A DNA stretch of 64,000 nt. Source: Paenibacillus sp. FSL K6-0276 (lineage in GTDB: Bacteria > Bacillota > Bacilli > Paenibacillales > Paenibacillaceae). Each line of letters starts with the position of its first letter. Position 1 is the first letter of the stretch. The translations under genes were made by a program, and so were the position numbers. Below are positions 9,070-16,773 of this stretch, piece by piece. Location: assembly GCF_037977235.1 (NCBI RefSeq), contig NZ_CP150276.1, forward strand, positions 992,001-1,056,000, given 5' to 3'. Under the pieces are notes generated by a model. The model was not told the DNA's origin, did no database searches, and saw only the letters and a program-made list of their open reading frames with translations.

Positions 9070-9396
9070 ATGCCTGTATATCAAAAGCTAGTGCGTGACG
9101 GAATTCCCGACTTAATCACTTCTCAAGGGAAAGATCTTAGAACAAGGATACTCGAGCCCAAAGAATACATAACTGAACTACGTAATAAATTGAAAGAAGA
9201 GTCTGAAGAGTACTTTAAGGCAGCTAGTGACGAAGAAGCTCTGGAGGAGCTTGCCGATATGCTGGAAGTGATTCTAGCGCTGGCAGAGACACATGGAGGT
9301 AATAGCATGGAGCTGGAGAAGCTTCGTGCGGAGAAGGCTAAACGTCGCGGTGGGTTTAAGGATCGAATATTTCTGATTGAAGTGGAAGAGGAATAA
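9070..9396 (+). CDS. Phosphoribosyl-ATP pyrophosphohydrolase-like (MazG superfamily) protein
   Basis: A 108-residue all-alpha NTP pyrophosphohydrolase. YQKLVRDGIPDLI at the start is characteristic of the small predicted house-cleaning group related to HisE/MazG. The metal-binding acidic residues lie in LKEESEEYFKA and in EEALEELADMLEVILAL. No his operon is nearby, so histidine synthesis is unlikely. The probable role is hydrolysis of non-canonical or excess nucleotides. An AGAAAGGA site precedes the ATG. Confidence 0.85.
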   Translation: MPVYQKLVRDGIPDLITSQGKDLRTRILEPKEYITELRNKLKEESEEYFKAASDEEALEELADMLEVILALAETHGGNSMELEKLRAEKAKRRGGFKDRIFLIEVEEE

Positions 9397-9437
9397 ACGG
9401 TTAGATCCTATCTTCATGCTACAAGGAGGTTATAACG

Positions 9438-9787
9438 ATGTTCAAAACCAAGCCAGCGATGATCTTAAGCGTTGTGGCGGCCTTGATCCCTTTAGTAATT
9501 TATTTGTTCCTATATTCTAGAATGCCGGACACAGTCCCGATTCATTACGATAGCAACTTCGCTGACAGATTTGTGAGTAAATCAGCTTTGAGGTTATCCT
9601 GCTGAGCGGCCTTGGATGTTTGGGGTTGATTTTAATGAAGATACTGCAGAGTCTTCTCCAAAAAGCGTTTATTCAGAACTCTAACGAGCATTCGGCAGCT
9701 TTGAGCAGGATCTGGAATATTGCTATTGTGGTAGTGACAGTGGTGTTCGCTGCTATTAGTTCATATGCATTAATAAGCATGGTCTGA
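9438..9787 (+). pseudogene. SdpI/DUF1648-like membrane protein gene with a frameshift
   Basis: A good AAGGAGG site precedes ATG at 9438. The first frame gives a membrane segment and the DUF1648 hallmark MPDTVPIHYDSNFADRF, then stops at about 9604. A second frame from about 9590 continues with VILLSGLGCLGLILMK and a final membrane segment (VVVTVVFAAISSYALISM), ending at TGA 9785-9787. A single indel would restore about 115 residues. SdpI-type proteins act in toxin immunity or envelope signalling. As written, the gene is broken. Confidence 0.65.
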
Positions 9788-9831
9788 TAGAATCAAATAG
9801 TAGAAACAGAAGGATGAGGAGGAACAATACA

Positions 9832-10830
9832 ATGGAAAAAGACAACGCTTACAAGGTAAAATGGGGAATTCTCAGTACAGGCTGGATTGCACATCAGTTT
9901 GTTACTGATTTAGTTCACGCTAGCAATGGCGTGGCATATGCCGTGGGTTCGCGTTCTCAGGAAAGTGCGGATAAATTTGCGCGTGATCATGGGGTTCCGC
10001 ATGCCTACGCCACCTATGAGGAATTGGTAAATGACCCGAATGTAGATGCGGTTTATATCGGAACGCCACATCCTTTTCACAAAGAAAATGCATTATTGGC
10101 GCTGCGTGCAGGCAAAGCTGTCCTATGTGAGAAACCTTTCACCATAAATAGTGGAGAATTGGAAGAAATCGTATCCTATGCTAGAGAACATAAGCTGTTC
10201 CTGATGGAAGCGATGTGGAGTCGCTACATCCCGGCGATTGTTAAGGTTAGAGAGTGGATCGAAGAGGGCAGAATTGGTGACGTTCGCTTGGTAAAGGCAG
10301 ACTTAGGATTTCGCACGGACTGGAATCCAGAAGGCAGATTGTTGAATCCGAAGCTGGGTGGGGGTGCGCTGCTGGATGTTGGGATTTATCCGGTTTCTTT
10401 TGCCTCCATGGTCTTTGGGCCTCATCCTGAAGCTATATCCAGCACAGTGCATATTGGTGAGACTGGAGTGGACGAGCATTTCTCCATGTTGCTGTCATAT
10501 GGTGATGGGAAAACAGCTTCGTTGAACGGCGGTATTCGTCTTAACATGCTGGAAGAAGCGCATGTGTTTGGAACAGAAGGCCGTATTATTGTAGAAGGGA
10601 CGTTAGTGAACCCGAAATCTGTTTCGCTCTATATAGGGGATGAGAAGGTAGAGACTTTTGTGGATGATCGAGCTTCTATCGGATATTGTTTTGAAGCAGA
10701 GGAAGTAGGATGTTGTCTACAAGCAGGGCTTACAGAAAGCTCGGTAATGTCACTGGATGAATCTTTAGCGATTCTGAATCTGCTGGATCAAATACGTGCA
10801 CAGTGGGGTCTTAAGTATCCTGGAGAATAA
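9832..10830 (+). CDS. Gfo/Idh/MocA family oxidoreductase
   Basis: A 332-residue NAD(P)-dependent dehydrogenase. The Rossmann motif is WGILSTGWIAHQF near residue 12 and the conserved Lys motif is LCEKPFTIN. The C-terminal alpha/beta domain includes GGALLDVGIYPVSFA. The ATG at 9832 follows GAGGAGG; the in-frame ATG at 9814 is less well placed. Members oxidise or reduce sugars, inositols or related diols, some acting as trans-dihydrodiol or xylose dehydrogenases. The substrate is not evident. It is a single gene with its own terminator. Confidence 0.9.
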   Translation: MEKDNAYKVKWGILSTGWIAHQFVTDLVHASNGVAYAVGSRSQESADKFARDHGVPHAYATYEELVNDPNVDAVYIGTPHPFHKENALLALRAGKAVLCEKPFTINSGELEEIVSYAREHKLFLMEAMWSRYIPAIVKVREWIEEGRIGDVRLVKADLGFRTDWNPEGRLLNPKLGGGALLDVGIYPVSFASMVFGPHPEAISSTVHIGETGVDEHFSMLLSYGDGKTASLNGGIRLNMLEEAHVFGTEGRIIVEGTLVNPKSVSLYIGDEKVETFVDDRASIGYCFEAEEVGCCLQAGLTESSVMSLDESLAILNLLDQIRAQWGLKYPGE

Positions 10831-10845
10831 ATGAAAAAAAATAAC

Positions 10846-10891
10846 AACACCCCTCGGTTTAATTCGCTATTTGGAAGCTCCGAGGGGTGTT
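10846..10891 (+). terminator. Terminator between the oxidoreductase and wrbA
   Basis: AACACCCCTCGG (10846-10857) pairs perfectly with CCGAGGGGTGTT (10880-10891). The A-rich left flank suggests it may work in both directions. Confidence 0.8.
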
Positions 10892-10915
10892 CTATATCGA
10901 ACGATAGGCGGGCGT

Positions 10916-11557
10916 CTAGTTCTGACTATTGGCGGTTTTACTTTTACCTGAATGGACCCAGCCTGCAACTTCAACCGTACGCTTCGCTTGATGAAAAACA
11001 GCGTCACGGATACGATCCTGCTCTTCGATCATCTTACCGTCCCCATCTACACTGACGCTTGTTCCGTAGGGGTTGCCTCCCGCACCGAACGTTACTGGAT
11101 CAGTATAACCAGGTGCAGCGACAATCGCTCCCCAGTGATACATCGATGTGTAGAGTGCCAAAATCGTAGCTTCCTGTCCACCATGTGGGTTCTGTGCTGA
11201 GCTCATAGCACTGACTACTTTATTTACAGTTAGTCCTTTGCCCCAAATCCCTCCGGTCGTGTCGAGGAACTGCTTCATTTGAGAAGCGATGTTACCGAAG
11301 CGGGTAGGAGAACTGAAAATAATCGCATCTGCCTCGACAATATCATCGGGAGTAGCGACTGGAATATCTTTTGTTTTTTCAGCTAGGGCTTTCATGGCTG
11401 GATTTGCCGCAATTTTGTCCTCGGGAACCAGTTCCTGTACCTTCAGCAACTTCACCTCGGCTCCCGCTTTCTCGGCGCTTTCAACTGCCCACTGTGCGAG
11501 CTGATAGTTAGTTCCTGTGGCGCTGTAGTAGATGACGGCTAATTTGATTTTTGACAT
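10916..11557 (-). CDS. wrbA: NAD(P)H:quinone oxidoreductase, WrbA type
   Basis: A 213-residue flavodoxin-like quinone reductase. The FMN phosphate loop is YYSATGTNYQLAQWA at the N-terminus, followed by SPTRFGNIASQMKQFLD and GGQEATILALYTSMYHWG, both typical of WrbA/type IV NQO. It performs two-electron reduction of quinones, limiting redox cycling. It is divergent from the GyrI-like gene at 11708. A perfect inverted repeat in their shared spacer may be an operator for one or both. Confidence 0.9.
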   Translation of the reverse strand: MSKIKLAVIYYSATGTNYQLAQWAVESAEKAGAEVKLLKVQELVPEDKIAANPAMKALAEKTKDIPVATPDDIVEADAIIFSSPTRFGNIASQMKQFLDTTGGIWGKGLTVNKVVSAMSSAQNPHGGQEATILALYTSMYHWGAIVAAPGYTDPVTFGAGGNPYGTSVSVDGDGKMIEEQDRIRDAVFHQAKRTVEVAGWVHSGKSKTANSQN

Positions 11558-11645
11558 GATGGAGTCATTCCCTTCGAGTGTAGTTCCATACTATTAATTA
11601 CCCCTAAGGAGCATTTATAACCCAAATCGATAATTCTACTCTAAC

Positions 11646-11663
11646 TGGACACACAGGTGTCCA
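11646..11663. promoter_or_regulatory. Perfect inverted repeat between wrbA and the GyrI-like gene
   Basis: TGGACAC and GTGTCCA flank ACAG. A -10-like TATACT lies about 14 bases to the right, leading into the GyrI-like gene. The placement is that of an operator for a dimeric regulator. The regulator is unknown. Confidence 0.55.
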
Positions 11664-11707
11664 CTTCTCCTGTGTATACTGAATTCAATCACAGGAAATG
11701 AGGGAGA

Positions 11708-12193
11708 ATGATGGAAACTTATTTTGTACAAAAACCGAAAATGACCTTGGCTGGGGTTAGCATACGCACGACTAATGAAGTGGAAATGGGTCCAGATGGG
11801 GGCTTGTCGCGGCTGTGGGAAACGTATTTTCAGAGTAATATTGCGGTGCAGATTGGTACGGCTAATCCTGAATATATCTACGCTCTGTATACAGATTATG
11901 AGAGTGATGCGACCGGAGCGTATACCGTTGTGATTGGGCATGAAGTTGATGGTGAGAGTCAGATAGACAATAGCAATCTCGTTTATGCATCTGTTCCGGA
12001 GAGCAAATACTTGGTATTTACGACGAAAAAAGGTCCGGTATTTGAAGTAGTCTCGCAAGCGTGGGGGGAGATTTGGGCGTATTTTAAGGCGTCCGCGGAG
12101 GTAAGAACTTATACAGGCGATTTTGAGCTCTATGATTCGCGAAACTTTGATCCTGCTAACACGCAGGTTGAGATTTATATTGCGATTGAGTAG
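11708..12193 (+). CDS. GyrI-like / AraC effector-binding domain protein
   Basis: A stand-alone small-molecule binding domain of 161 residues (SOUL/GyrI-like fold). It starts with FVQKPKMTLAGVSIRT and has the typical middle motif YIYALYTDYESDATGAY and the EYLVF-like strand ESKYLVFTTKKG. Such domains are the drug- or ligand-sensing half of BmrR/Rob-type regulators; the stand-alone form is common in Firmicutes and may bind or sequester toxic amphipathic compounds. It has no DNA-binding domain. ATGs at 11708 and 11711 are both possible behind GAGGGAG. Its neighbour wrbA suggests a shared response to quinones or electrophiles. Confidence 0.8.
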   Translation: MMETYFVQKPKMTLAGVSIRTTNEVEMGPDGGLSRLWETYFQSNIAVQIGTANPEYIYALYTDYESDATGAYTVVIGHEVDGESQIDNSNLVYASVPESKYLVFTTKKGPVFEVVSQAWGEIWAYFKASAEVRTYTGDFELYDSRNFDPANTQVEIYIAIE

Positions 12194-12311
12194 ATAGGGA
12201 GATAGATGATTTTGTGTAGTGATAGCTTATTTGTGGCTTAGTTACTGCTTATGTGGAAGTTTTATAGGGGAATAGATTTGTTTAGCTAAAAGAATGTTTT
12301 GTGGGGATTTG

Positions 12312-12339
12312 GGGGCTGCCGAGAGGTAGTCCTTTTTTC
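12312..12339 (+). terminator. Short terminator
   Basis: GGGCTGCC, a GAGA loop and GGTAGTCC form an 8-bp stem with two G-T pairs, followed by TTTTTT. It lies 120 bases after the GyrI-like gene. Confidence 0.6.
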
Positions 12340-12432
12340 GCTGATGAGCAGAATACCCCGGGTGAAGGGTTACTCAACGATTGAAACGAATATATATCAA
12401 TAGAAGGAATAAGTAATGACTCTTCATATCAT

Positions 12433-12537
12433 ATGGCAGATGTGTCGCTAACCGTTGCTGCGCTCGCATTTACTTTGATTTTCTCTGTGTATTCTAGGGA
12501 GACGAAGGGTAGACATATGGGAAGCTCAAGAGAATAA
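12433..12537 (+). CDS. Possible 34-residue membrane peptide
   Basis: ATG at 12433 to TAA at 12537 encodes a short peptide with a hydrophobic core (LTVAALAFTLIFSVYS) and a charged tail. A better ribosome binding site (AGAAGGAATAAGTA) serves an ATG a few bases upstream in another frame, so this may be a frameshifted remnant or chance. Low confidence. Confidence 0.2.
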   Translation: MADVSLTVAALAFTLIFSVYSRETKGRHMGSSRE

Positions 12538-12567
12538 ATACTTAACTGACAAATGAGTTCGCGGAAA

Positions 12568-12915
12568 AATGAAGGTAAATTCAAATCCCGTAAAGTTGCT
12601 GCGTTTGACCGAAGTAGTGTGAAAGAACGATAAAAATCCCGTACATTAGCTGCATTTGGCTGAAGTAGCATGAAAGAACGGTAAAAATCCCGTACATTAG
12701 CTGCATTTGGCTGAAATAGCGCAAAAGAACGGTGAAAATCCCGTACATTAGCTGCATTTGGCTGAAGTAGCGTGAAAGAACGGTAAAAATCCCGCACATT
12801 AGCTGCATTTGGCCGAAATAGCAATCTTCAAGGACAAAAATGCCCTACATTTGTCCCATCGAGCCAAATTAGTAAGAAAGAAGGGCAAAAGTGCCCTACA
12901 TTTGTTACCAACACC
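12568..12915. repeat. 51-bp tandem repeat array, about 6.5 units
   Basis: The same alignment point (the T of TCCCG or TGCCC) occurs at 12586, 12637, 12688, 12739, 12790, 12841 and 12892, an exact 51-base period. A typical unit runs AAATCCCGTACATTAGC, TGCATTTGGCTGAAGTAGC, GTGAAAGAACGGT. Two small hairpins recur per unit: ACGG...CCGT around an A-rich loop, and GCTGC...GTAGC. In the last units the first stem becomes GGGCA...TGCCC, a paired change. Because 51 is divisible by three, two minus-strand frames stay open with a 17-residue repeat, but no ribosome binding site supports a gene. Confidence 0.92.
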
Positions 12916-13019
12916 GGCTGAACCGAGTTAAGTATAGTTTGGTAAGGGGAGTTGAAGTAGTTCGTGAGTTGGTTTAGCTGGTTGAGAATTGGTGTAGTTG
13001 ATGGGGTTGAAGTAGCCAG

Positions 13020-13418
13020 GTGGCTTATATAGATATGACTGGAAGTGGCAATGAGACGAGCGCACATCTGCTAGAAAATGGAAGGGTGACGGTTATGTTT
13101 TGTGCGTTTGAGGGGCCGCCGAACATTCTGAGATTGTATGGAACAGGGACCGTGATCTTGCCTGGATCAGCAGAATGGGAAGCACTGTACCCTATGTTTA
13201 CACCTCTGCCTGGAGTGAGACAGATCATTTTGATTGATGTTCATAAAGTACAGACTTCCTGCGGATTTTCGGTCCCATTCATGAGTTATGATGGTGAGCG
13301 AGATACGTTGCAACGTTGGTCTATCCAAAAGGGCGAAGAAGGTCTGAAAGCATATAGACAAGAGAAGAACACTACAAGTATAGACGGACTACCCACACCA
13401 ATTGGACAAAGAAACTGA
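13020..13418 (+). pseudogene. PPOX-class pyridoxamine phosphate oxidase-like protein, N-terminus missing
   Basis: The frame reads VAYIDMTGSGNETSAHLLEN, then FCAFEGPPNILRLYGTG, the middle and C-terminal part of the flavin-binding split-barrel family. In intact relatives roughly 60 residues precede this point, including a strand with GHVN-like flavin contacts. Here an in-frame TGA lies at 13008-13010, and the homology starts just where the repeat-rich DNA to the left ends. The GTG at 13020 has no clear ribosome binding site. I read it as a 5'-truncated gene. Confidence 0.7.
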
Positions 13419-13527
13419 CCGGATACGGTGACCAAATATTCATACCTCAAATAGAAGGATTTCACTAGTCATAGGATTGTTCTCACGAATTGCTAAAGCT
13501 TTGACGCCATCAGTAATCTCTTAAGTC

Positions 13528-15306
13528 CTAATGTCCAAAGCTCATACTACCCACGGATTCCACCACAAACACAGGCACATATTGCTCTCCCATGTCCGTT
13601 CCAACAAGCTGATAACCGTTCTGATATTGACCACTAACTAACGCGTTACCTGTAACGGAACCCACGTCTCCTTGAAGTAAAATATAAACTCCATTCGAGT
13701 AAGCAAGCATATTACCGAAGTTATCTTGGACGATTTCACAGTGAAAAGATACCTTCTCAAAAGGATGAAGCGCTACATCGGAAGCTGAAATTACAGCATA
13801 CTCCTGAACAATCTCAGCAAATTGATAAATACCATCTACTTTACGGTAACGTGCAGTTTGTCCGTCGACACGGTCACCAAGATCCGCATTAGGCACGAGT
13901 ATGGAATCATCAGATTGAAGTTCGTAGCTATCGCCAGCCAATGAAAATAACTGTGAAATACCTTCCGATTTCATCTCATATGCTGTAAAAAGGGTGCGTC
14001 CACCTTCGACCTCGGATTCGGCCAGAACCACGGGGCCCCCAGAGCCAGAAGAGGAAGCAAGCTGATCATTAAAAGTAAGACTGCGCAGACTCTCGAATCT
14101 TGGCAAGCTATTTCCAGTTAAAGTAACCACACTATCGTCGCTATTCATCGCGGCATAATAGAGGACGCCGCTGCTATCCGTCCCAGAAACAATCACTTTC
14201 GTACCGTGTAGTCCCTTACTGGAGATGATGTTCTCATATTTGCCTTGCTCTTCACCACCCGGAAGGAGGCGAACAGGCTCGGCAATATTCCAGGCCAGCC
14301 TTGCAGCGGCAATGTTTGACGAAGTATCCTCTAGCGGAGCAAGCTCTCCGTATAATTCAAGAGCCTCAGCATATTGACCTTTACTAGTCATGCGCTTGGC
14401 ATTTTTCAATAGTTTAGCTTTACTAGTATCGACCAAGGTTAGCACTTTGGATGAGGTGATGCCTGCCGATTCTGCAAAATTACGATAGGCCACAGCATGC
14501 CCAGCAAAGGCTGTGATATTATCGCCCTCTAGGTCTTTGTTCAGGATGATCTTTCCGCTGCTTTCAGCCTGTTGAAGTACCCATGGAGCTTCGTAACTAT
14601 GATGGCTGTAAGCATTCATCATGGAGAGGGCGCTCTCCAGCATACCTGTAAAGTTTCCTGTCCCTGCTAAGGTTTTTAATTTAGCCGTATCATGGCTTTT
14701 GAACTTAGAGGCTAGCAACTCCCCCTTGGAAGCAGCGCTTCCGTAATAAGCATCGGGAATTTGCAACAGATTCCATTTAAAAGTGTCCTCTTCACTCGTA
14801 TTTCCGCTCTGGCTCTGAGCAAGTTCGGTAAGAAACTGTTCCTTAAATTCTCGGAAGTAGGTTGTGAACTGGTCAGAAATGCCTGAATCGGTCGATAACT
14901 GGCGATAATAAGATTCATAGGGACCACCGGGCTTCATATATGTAGCTTTCAAGCTGAGCAGAGCATTATAACTTTTCATAAATCCGGCAAAATCCTTAGT
15001 CGCGGCTTGTGCTTTTGCGGATGATATCATGGTACTCAAACCTTGGCGGATGGCCGTGATTGGCGACAGTTCAGCTAGCCGTTCCGCAACTCTCTCTTCC
15101 ATATAAAGAATGGAATGGTTTGCCGCCACCAAGCGATACTGATTTTCGGCACTTATCAGATCACCAGCAGCATAGAGACGGTCAGCTTCCTTTGTCATTT
15201 GTATTTTGTCGGCGATCAGAAAAACCTTCTGTCCAAGCAGCACAAACATGCTAATACACAAAATGATCATAAAGTTTCGCAGGGTTATTAATTGTTTGAA
15301 CGTCAT
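13528..15306 (-). CDS. Membrane-anchored helical/beta protein of the tubulin-GTPase island
   Basis: A 592-residue protein with one N-terminal membrane segment (about residues 11-31, NFMIILCISMFVLLGQKVFL) and no cleavage site, so most of it should be outside the membrane. Residues 35-360 are helical and TPR-like (KEADRLYAAGDLISAENQYR; SKGQYAEALELYGELAPLED). The C-terminal third is beta-rich (KVIVSGTDSSGVLYYAAMNS), with spacing that could be a partial propeller. I recognise no named family. It is first in the minus-strand arm, divergent from the vWA/tubulin operon. An AAAGAGG site precedes the ATG. The likely role is an extracytoplasmic scaffold or sensor; this is inference. Confidence 0.7.
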   Translation of the reverse strand: MTFKQLITLRNFMIILCISMFVLLGQKVFLIADKIQMTKEADRLYAAGDLISAENQYRLVAANHSILYMEERVAERLAELSPITAIRQGLSTMISSAKAQAATKDFAGFMKSYNALLSLKATYMKPGGPYESYYRQLSTDSGISDQFTTYFREFKEQFLTELAQSQSGNTSEEDTFKWNLLQIPDAYYGSAASKGELLASKFKSHDTAKLKTLAGTGNFTGMLESALSMMNAYSHHSYEAPWVLQQAESSGKIILNKDLEGDNITAFAGHAVAYRNFAESAGITSSKVLTLVDTSKAKLLKNAKRMTSKGQYAEALELYGELAPLEDTSSNIAAARLAWNIAEPVRLLPGGEEQGKYENIISSKGLHGTKVIVSGTDSSGVLYYAAMNSDDSVVTLTGNSLPRFESLRSLTFNDQLASSSGSGGPVVLAESEVEGGRTLFTAYEMKSEGISQLFSLAGDSYELQSDDSILVPNADLGDRVDGQTARYRKVDGIYQFAEIVQEYAVISASDVALHPFEKVSFHCEIVQDNFGNMLAYSNGVYILLQGDVGSVTGNALVSGQYQNGYQLVGTDMGEQYVPVFVVESVGSMSFGH

Positions 15307-15324
15307 ATAGAGTAGCCTCTTTTT

Positions 15325-15450
15325 TCAAAATATAAGAAAGTATAAGTTTCACTTTATACTTCATCCTTATATTTCTACGAGAAACGGTTGTCATCAATAA
15401 AGGAAGACAACGTCGTTTCTTCTTGAAATATAAGTTTGCTTTATATTGGC
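15325..15450. repeat. Compound palindromic repeat, copy 1
   Basis: An AT-rich hairpin (AAAATATAAGAAAGTATAAG pairing with TATACTTCATCCTTATATTT) is followed by a second hairpin (GAAACGGTTGTC with GACAACGTCGTTTC). A partial third copy of the AT motif follows (GAAATATAAG...TTTATATT). The first hairpin recurs almost identically at 31397, where the second hairpin has a different sequence. Both copies lie shortly upstream of a start codon. Confidence 0.8.
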
Positions 15451-15496
15451 GTTTCCACCCTGATGGTGTGACTGGACTTCATCTAAGCTTTCAGGT

Positions 15497-16423
15497 CTAT
15501 TGAAATTCTGGGTCCCAGCGATATTTGGCTTCGCGAATGTCAGCTACTCTTTGGTCCAAGCCGTTCCACGGTTCATGGGGATTCGCAGCAATGAGTTTGG
15601 ACAATCGCATAAAACGGTCTTTGGGCAGATCCTGCACGTATCGGCCAATCATATTGGAGTAGAGCAGGGCATAACGCTTCATTCTTACCGCCGCTCCTGC
15701 AACGCTCGTAAGGATGGTTAAGCCGTTAGCCATCTGGCGAATCTCCACTTCATAGTTCTTCACGTAGCGTAGTGTGCGATCTTTGATAAGATCGGGACGG
15801 ACTTTAGCGATCTCGCCGATATATTCTGCTAGCAGTGGTTCGAAGTCTTTTAGAAGAAGCTGCTCCAGCTCTAGATCCATATCCTTGCGGAGTAAAAATC
15901 CATGTAGCAAAGCTACTCGCTGCCGCGCGATCCGGTCGCCGCGAAGCAGGATAGAAAGCTCGCGCAGCTTCTCATAGGCAAGCACATCATTCTCGCGGAG
16001 TACGGAGACAGCTTCCTGACGGTTGTTCTCTAGTCCCTCCTTGATGATGCCGATGCCTCGGCCAAGCAGCTCGTTAAGTGAACGAAGATTCTCGTTCTGC
16101 CGTACTTTTCGCTGCGTATAGTACAATAGTCCAGCGAGGAGAACCCCTCCGGCACCACACAATATCATCTGCTCTATGCTATTTCCAAAATAGACGGAGG
16201 CTAGTGTGAGCAGTAAGATGAATAAGAGGCGCGTATGCATTTTCCGTCCTGCGATGGATACGGCTTGCTGCTCTACAGTAATAAGTGAGGCTCTACCGCA
16301 TTTGGTGCATCGATCTTCGCCGAGAGCGGTGTATTGCCCGCAGTGGCGACAACTACGAAGCTTGTCATAAGCGTAACGAGGGGCCTTGAAAGGCCGGAAG
16401 GTAACGGGTCTTTTCTTATTCAC
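15497..16423 (-). CDS. Zinc-ribbon membrane protein of the tubulin-GTPase island
   Basis: A 308-residue protein with an N-terminal zinc ribbon (C25-x2-C28 and C39-x2-C42, CRHCGQYTALGEDRCTKCG) and two adjacent membrane segments (about 66-81 and 86-104). A long cytoplasmic helical domain follows (RKVRQNENLRSLNELLGRG onward). The family is unknown to me. The ATG at 16423 lies inside the end of the upstream 50-residue gene (8-bp overlap), which indicates translational coupling. The double-Cys ribbon echoes the one in the island GTPase at 26676, so both may contact the same partner; that is inference. Confidence 0.75.
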   Translation of the reverse strand: MNKKRPVTFRPFKAPRYAYDKLRSCRHCGQYTALGEDRCTKCGRASLITVEQQAVSIAGRKMHTRLLFILLLTLASVYFGNSIEQMILCGAGGVLLAGLLYYTQRKVRQNENLRSLNELLGRGIGIIKEGLENNRQEAVSVLRENDVLAYEKLRELSILLRGDRIARQRVALLHGFLLRKDMDLELEQLLLKDFEPLLAEYIGEIAKVRPDLIKDRTLRYVKNYEVEIRQMANGLTILTSVAGAAVRMKRYALLYSNMIGRYVQDLPKDRFMRLSKLIAANPHEPWNGLDQRVADIREAKYRWDPEFQ

Positions 16424-16568
16424 GGCCTTTATCGCCTCCGTTCAAAGCAGCCAGTAGTCGGTCGTTAATATCATCACGAGTGAGTGGTTTACGCTGGTGT
16501 GCAGCATAGATGGAAATCTGAATTACGGCAATTAGGAACGTAATCCCAAGAATGACGTATGAAATCAT
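16416..16568 (-). CDS. 50-residue single-pass membrane protein
   Basis: It starts MISYVILGITFLIAVIQISI, with AGAAAGGA eight bases upstream; the longer frame to 16613 adds unlikely residues. One membrane helix is followed by a charged tail (TRDDINDRLLAALNGGDKG). It overlaps the zinc-ribbon gene and is the promoter-proximal gene of that leftward pair. It has the size and shape of a small membrane adaptor. No known family. Confidence 0.6.
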   Translation of the reverse strand: MISYVILGITFLIAVIQISIYAAHQRKPLTRDDINDRLLAALNGGDKGRE

Positions 16569-16773
16569 GGAACAGTCCTTTCTCATGGACGCCTCGCAGT
16601 CTGGATGGCTCATAGAATGATAATTCTATGCATCAATGCTACTTTGGTCCGGCGGTCCTAAAGTTGAAGTTTACAAGGTTTAATTATATCATAATGGCAT
16701 ACTATTTACAGATTTTAGCGATAGTGCTGAACCTGTCATATGTGCCTAATATAACACAAGAGGAGCCCTATTT

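Noticed and set aside
12429..12824. Open minus-strand frame of 131 codons with 17-residue repeats
   Set aside because: The frame is open because the 51-bp repeat is a multiple of three; there is no ribosome binding site, and a second minus frame is open as well.
12568..12915. Possible CRISPR array
   Set aside because: Units are contiguous near-identical 51-mers without unique spacers, and no cas genes are present.
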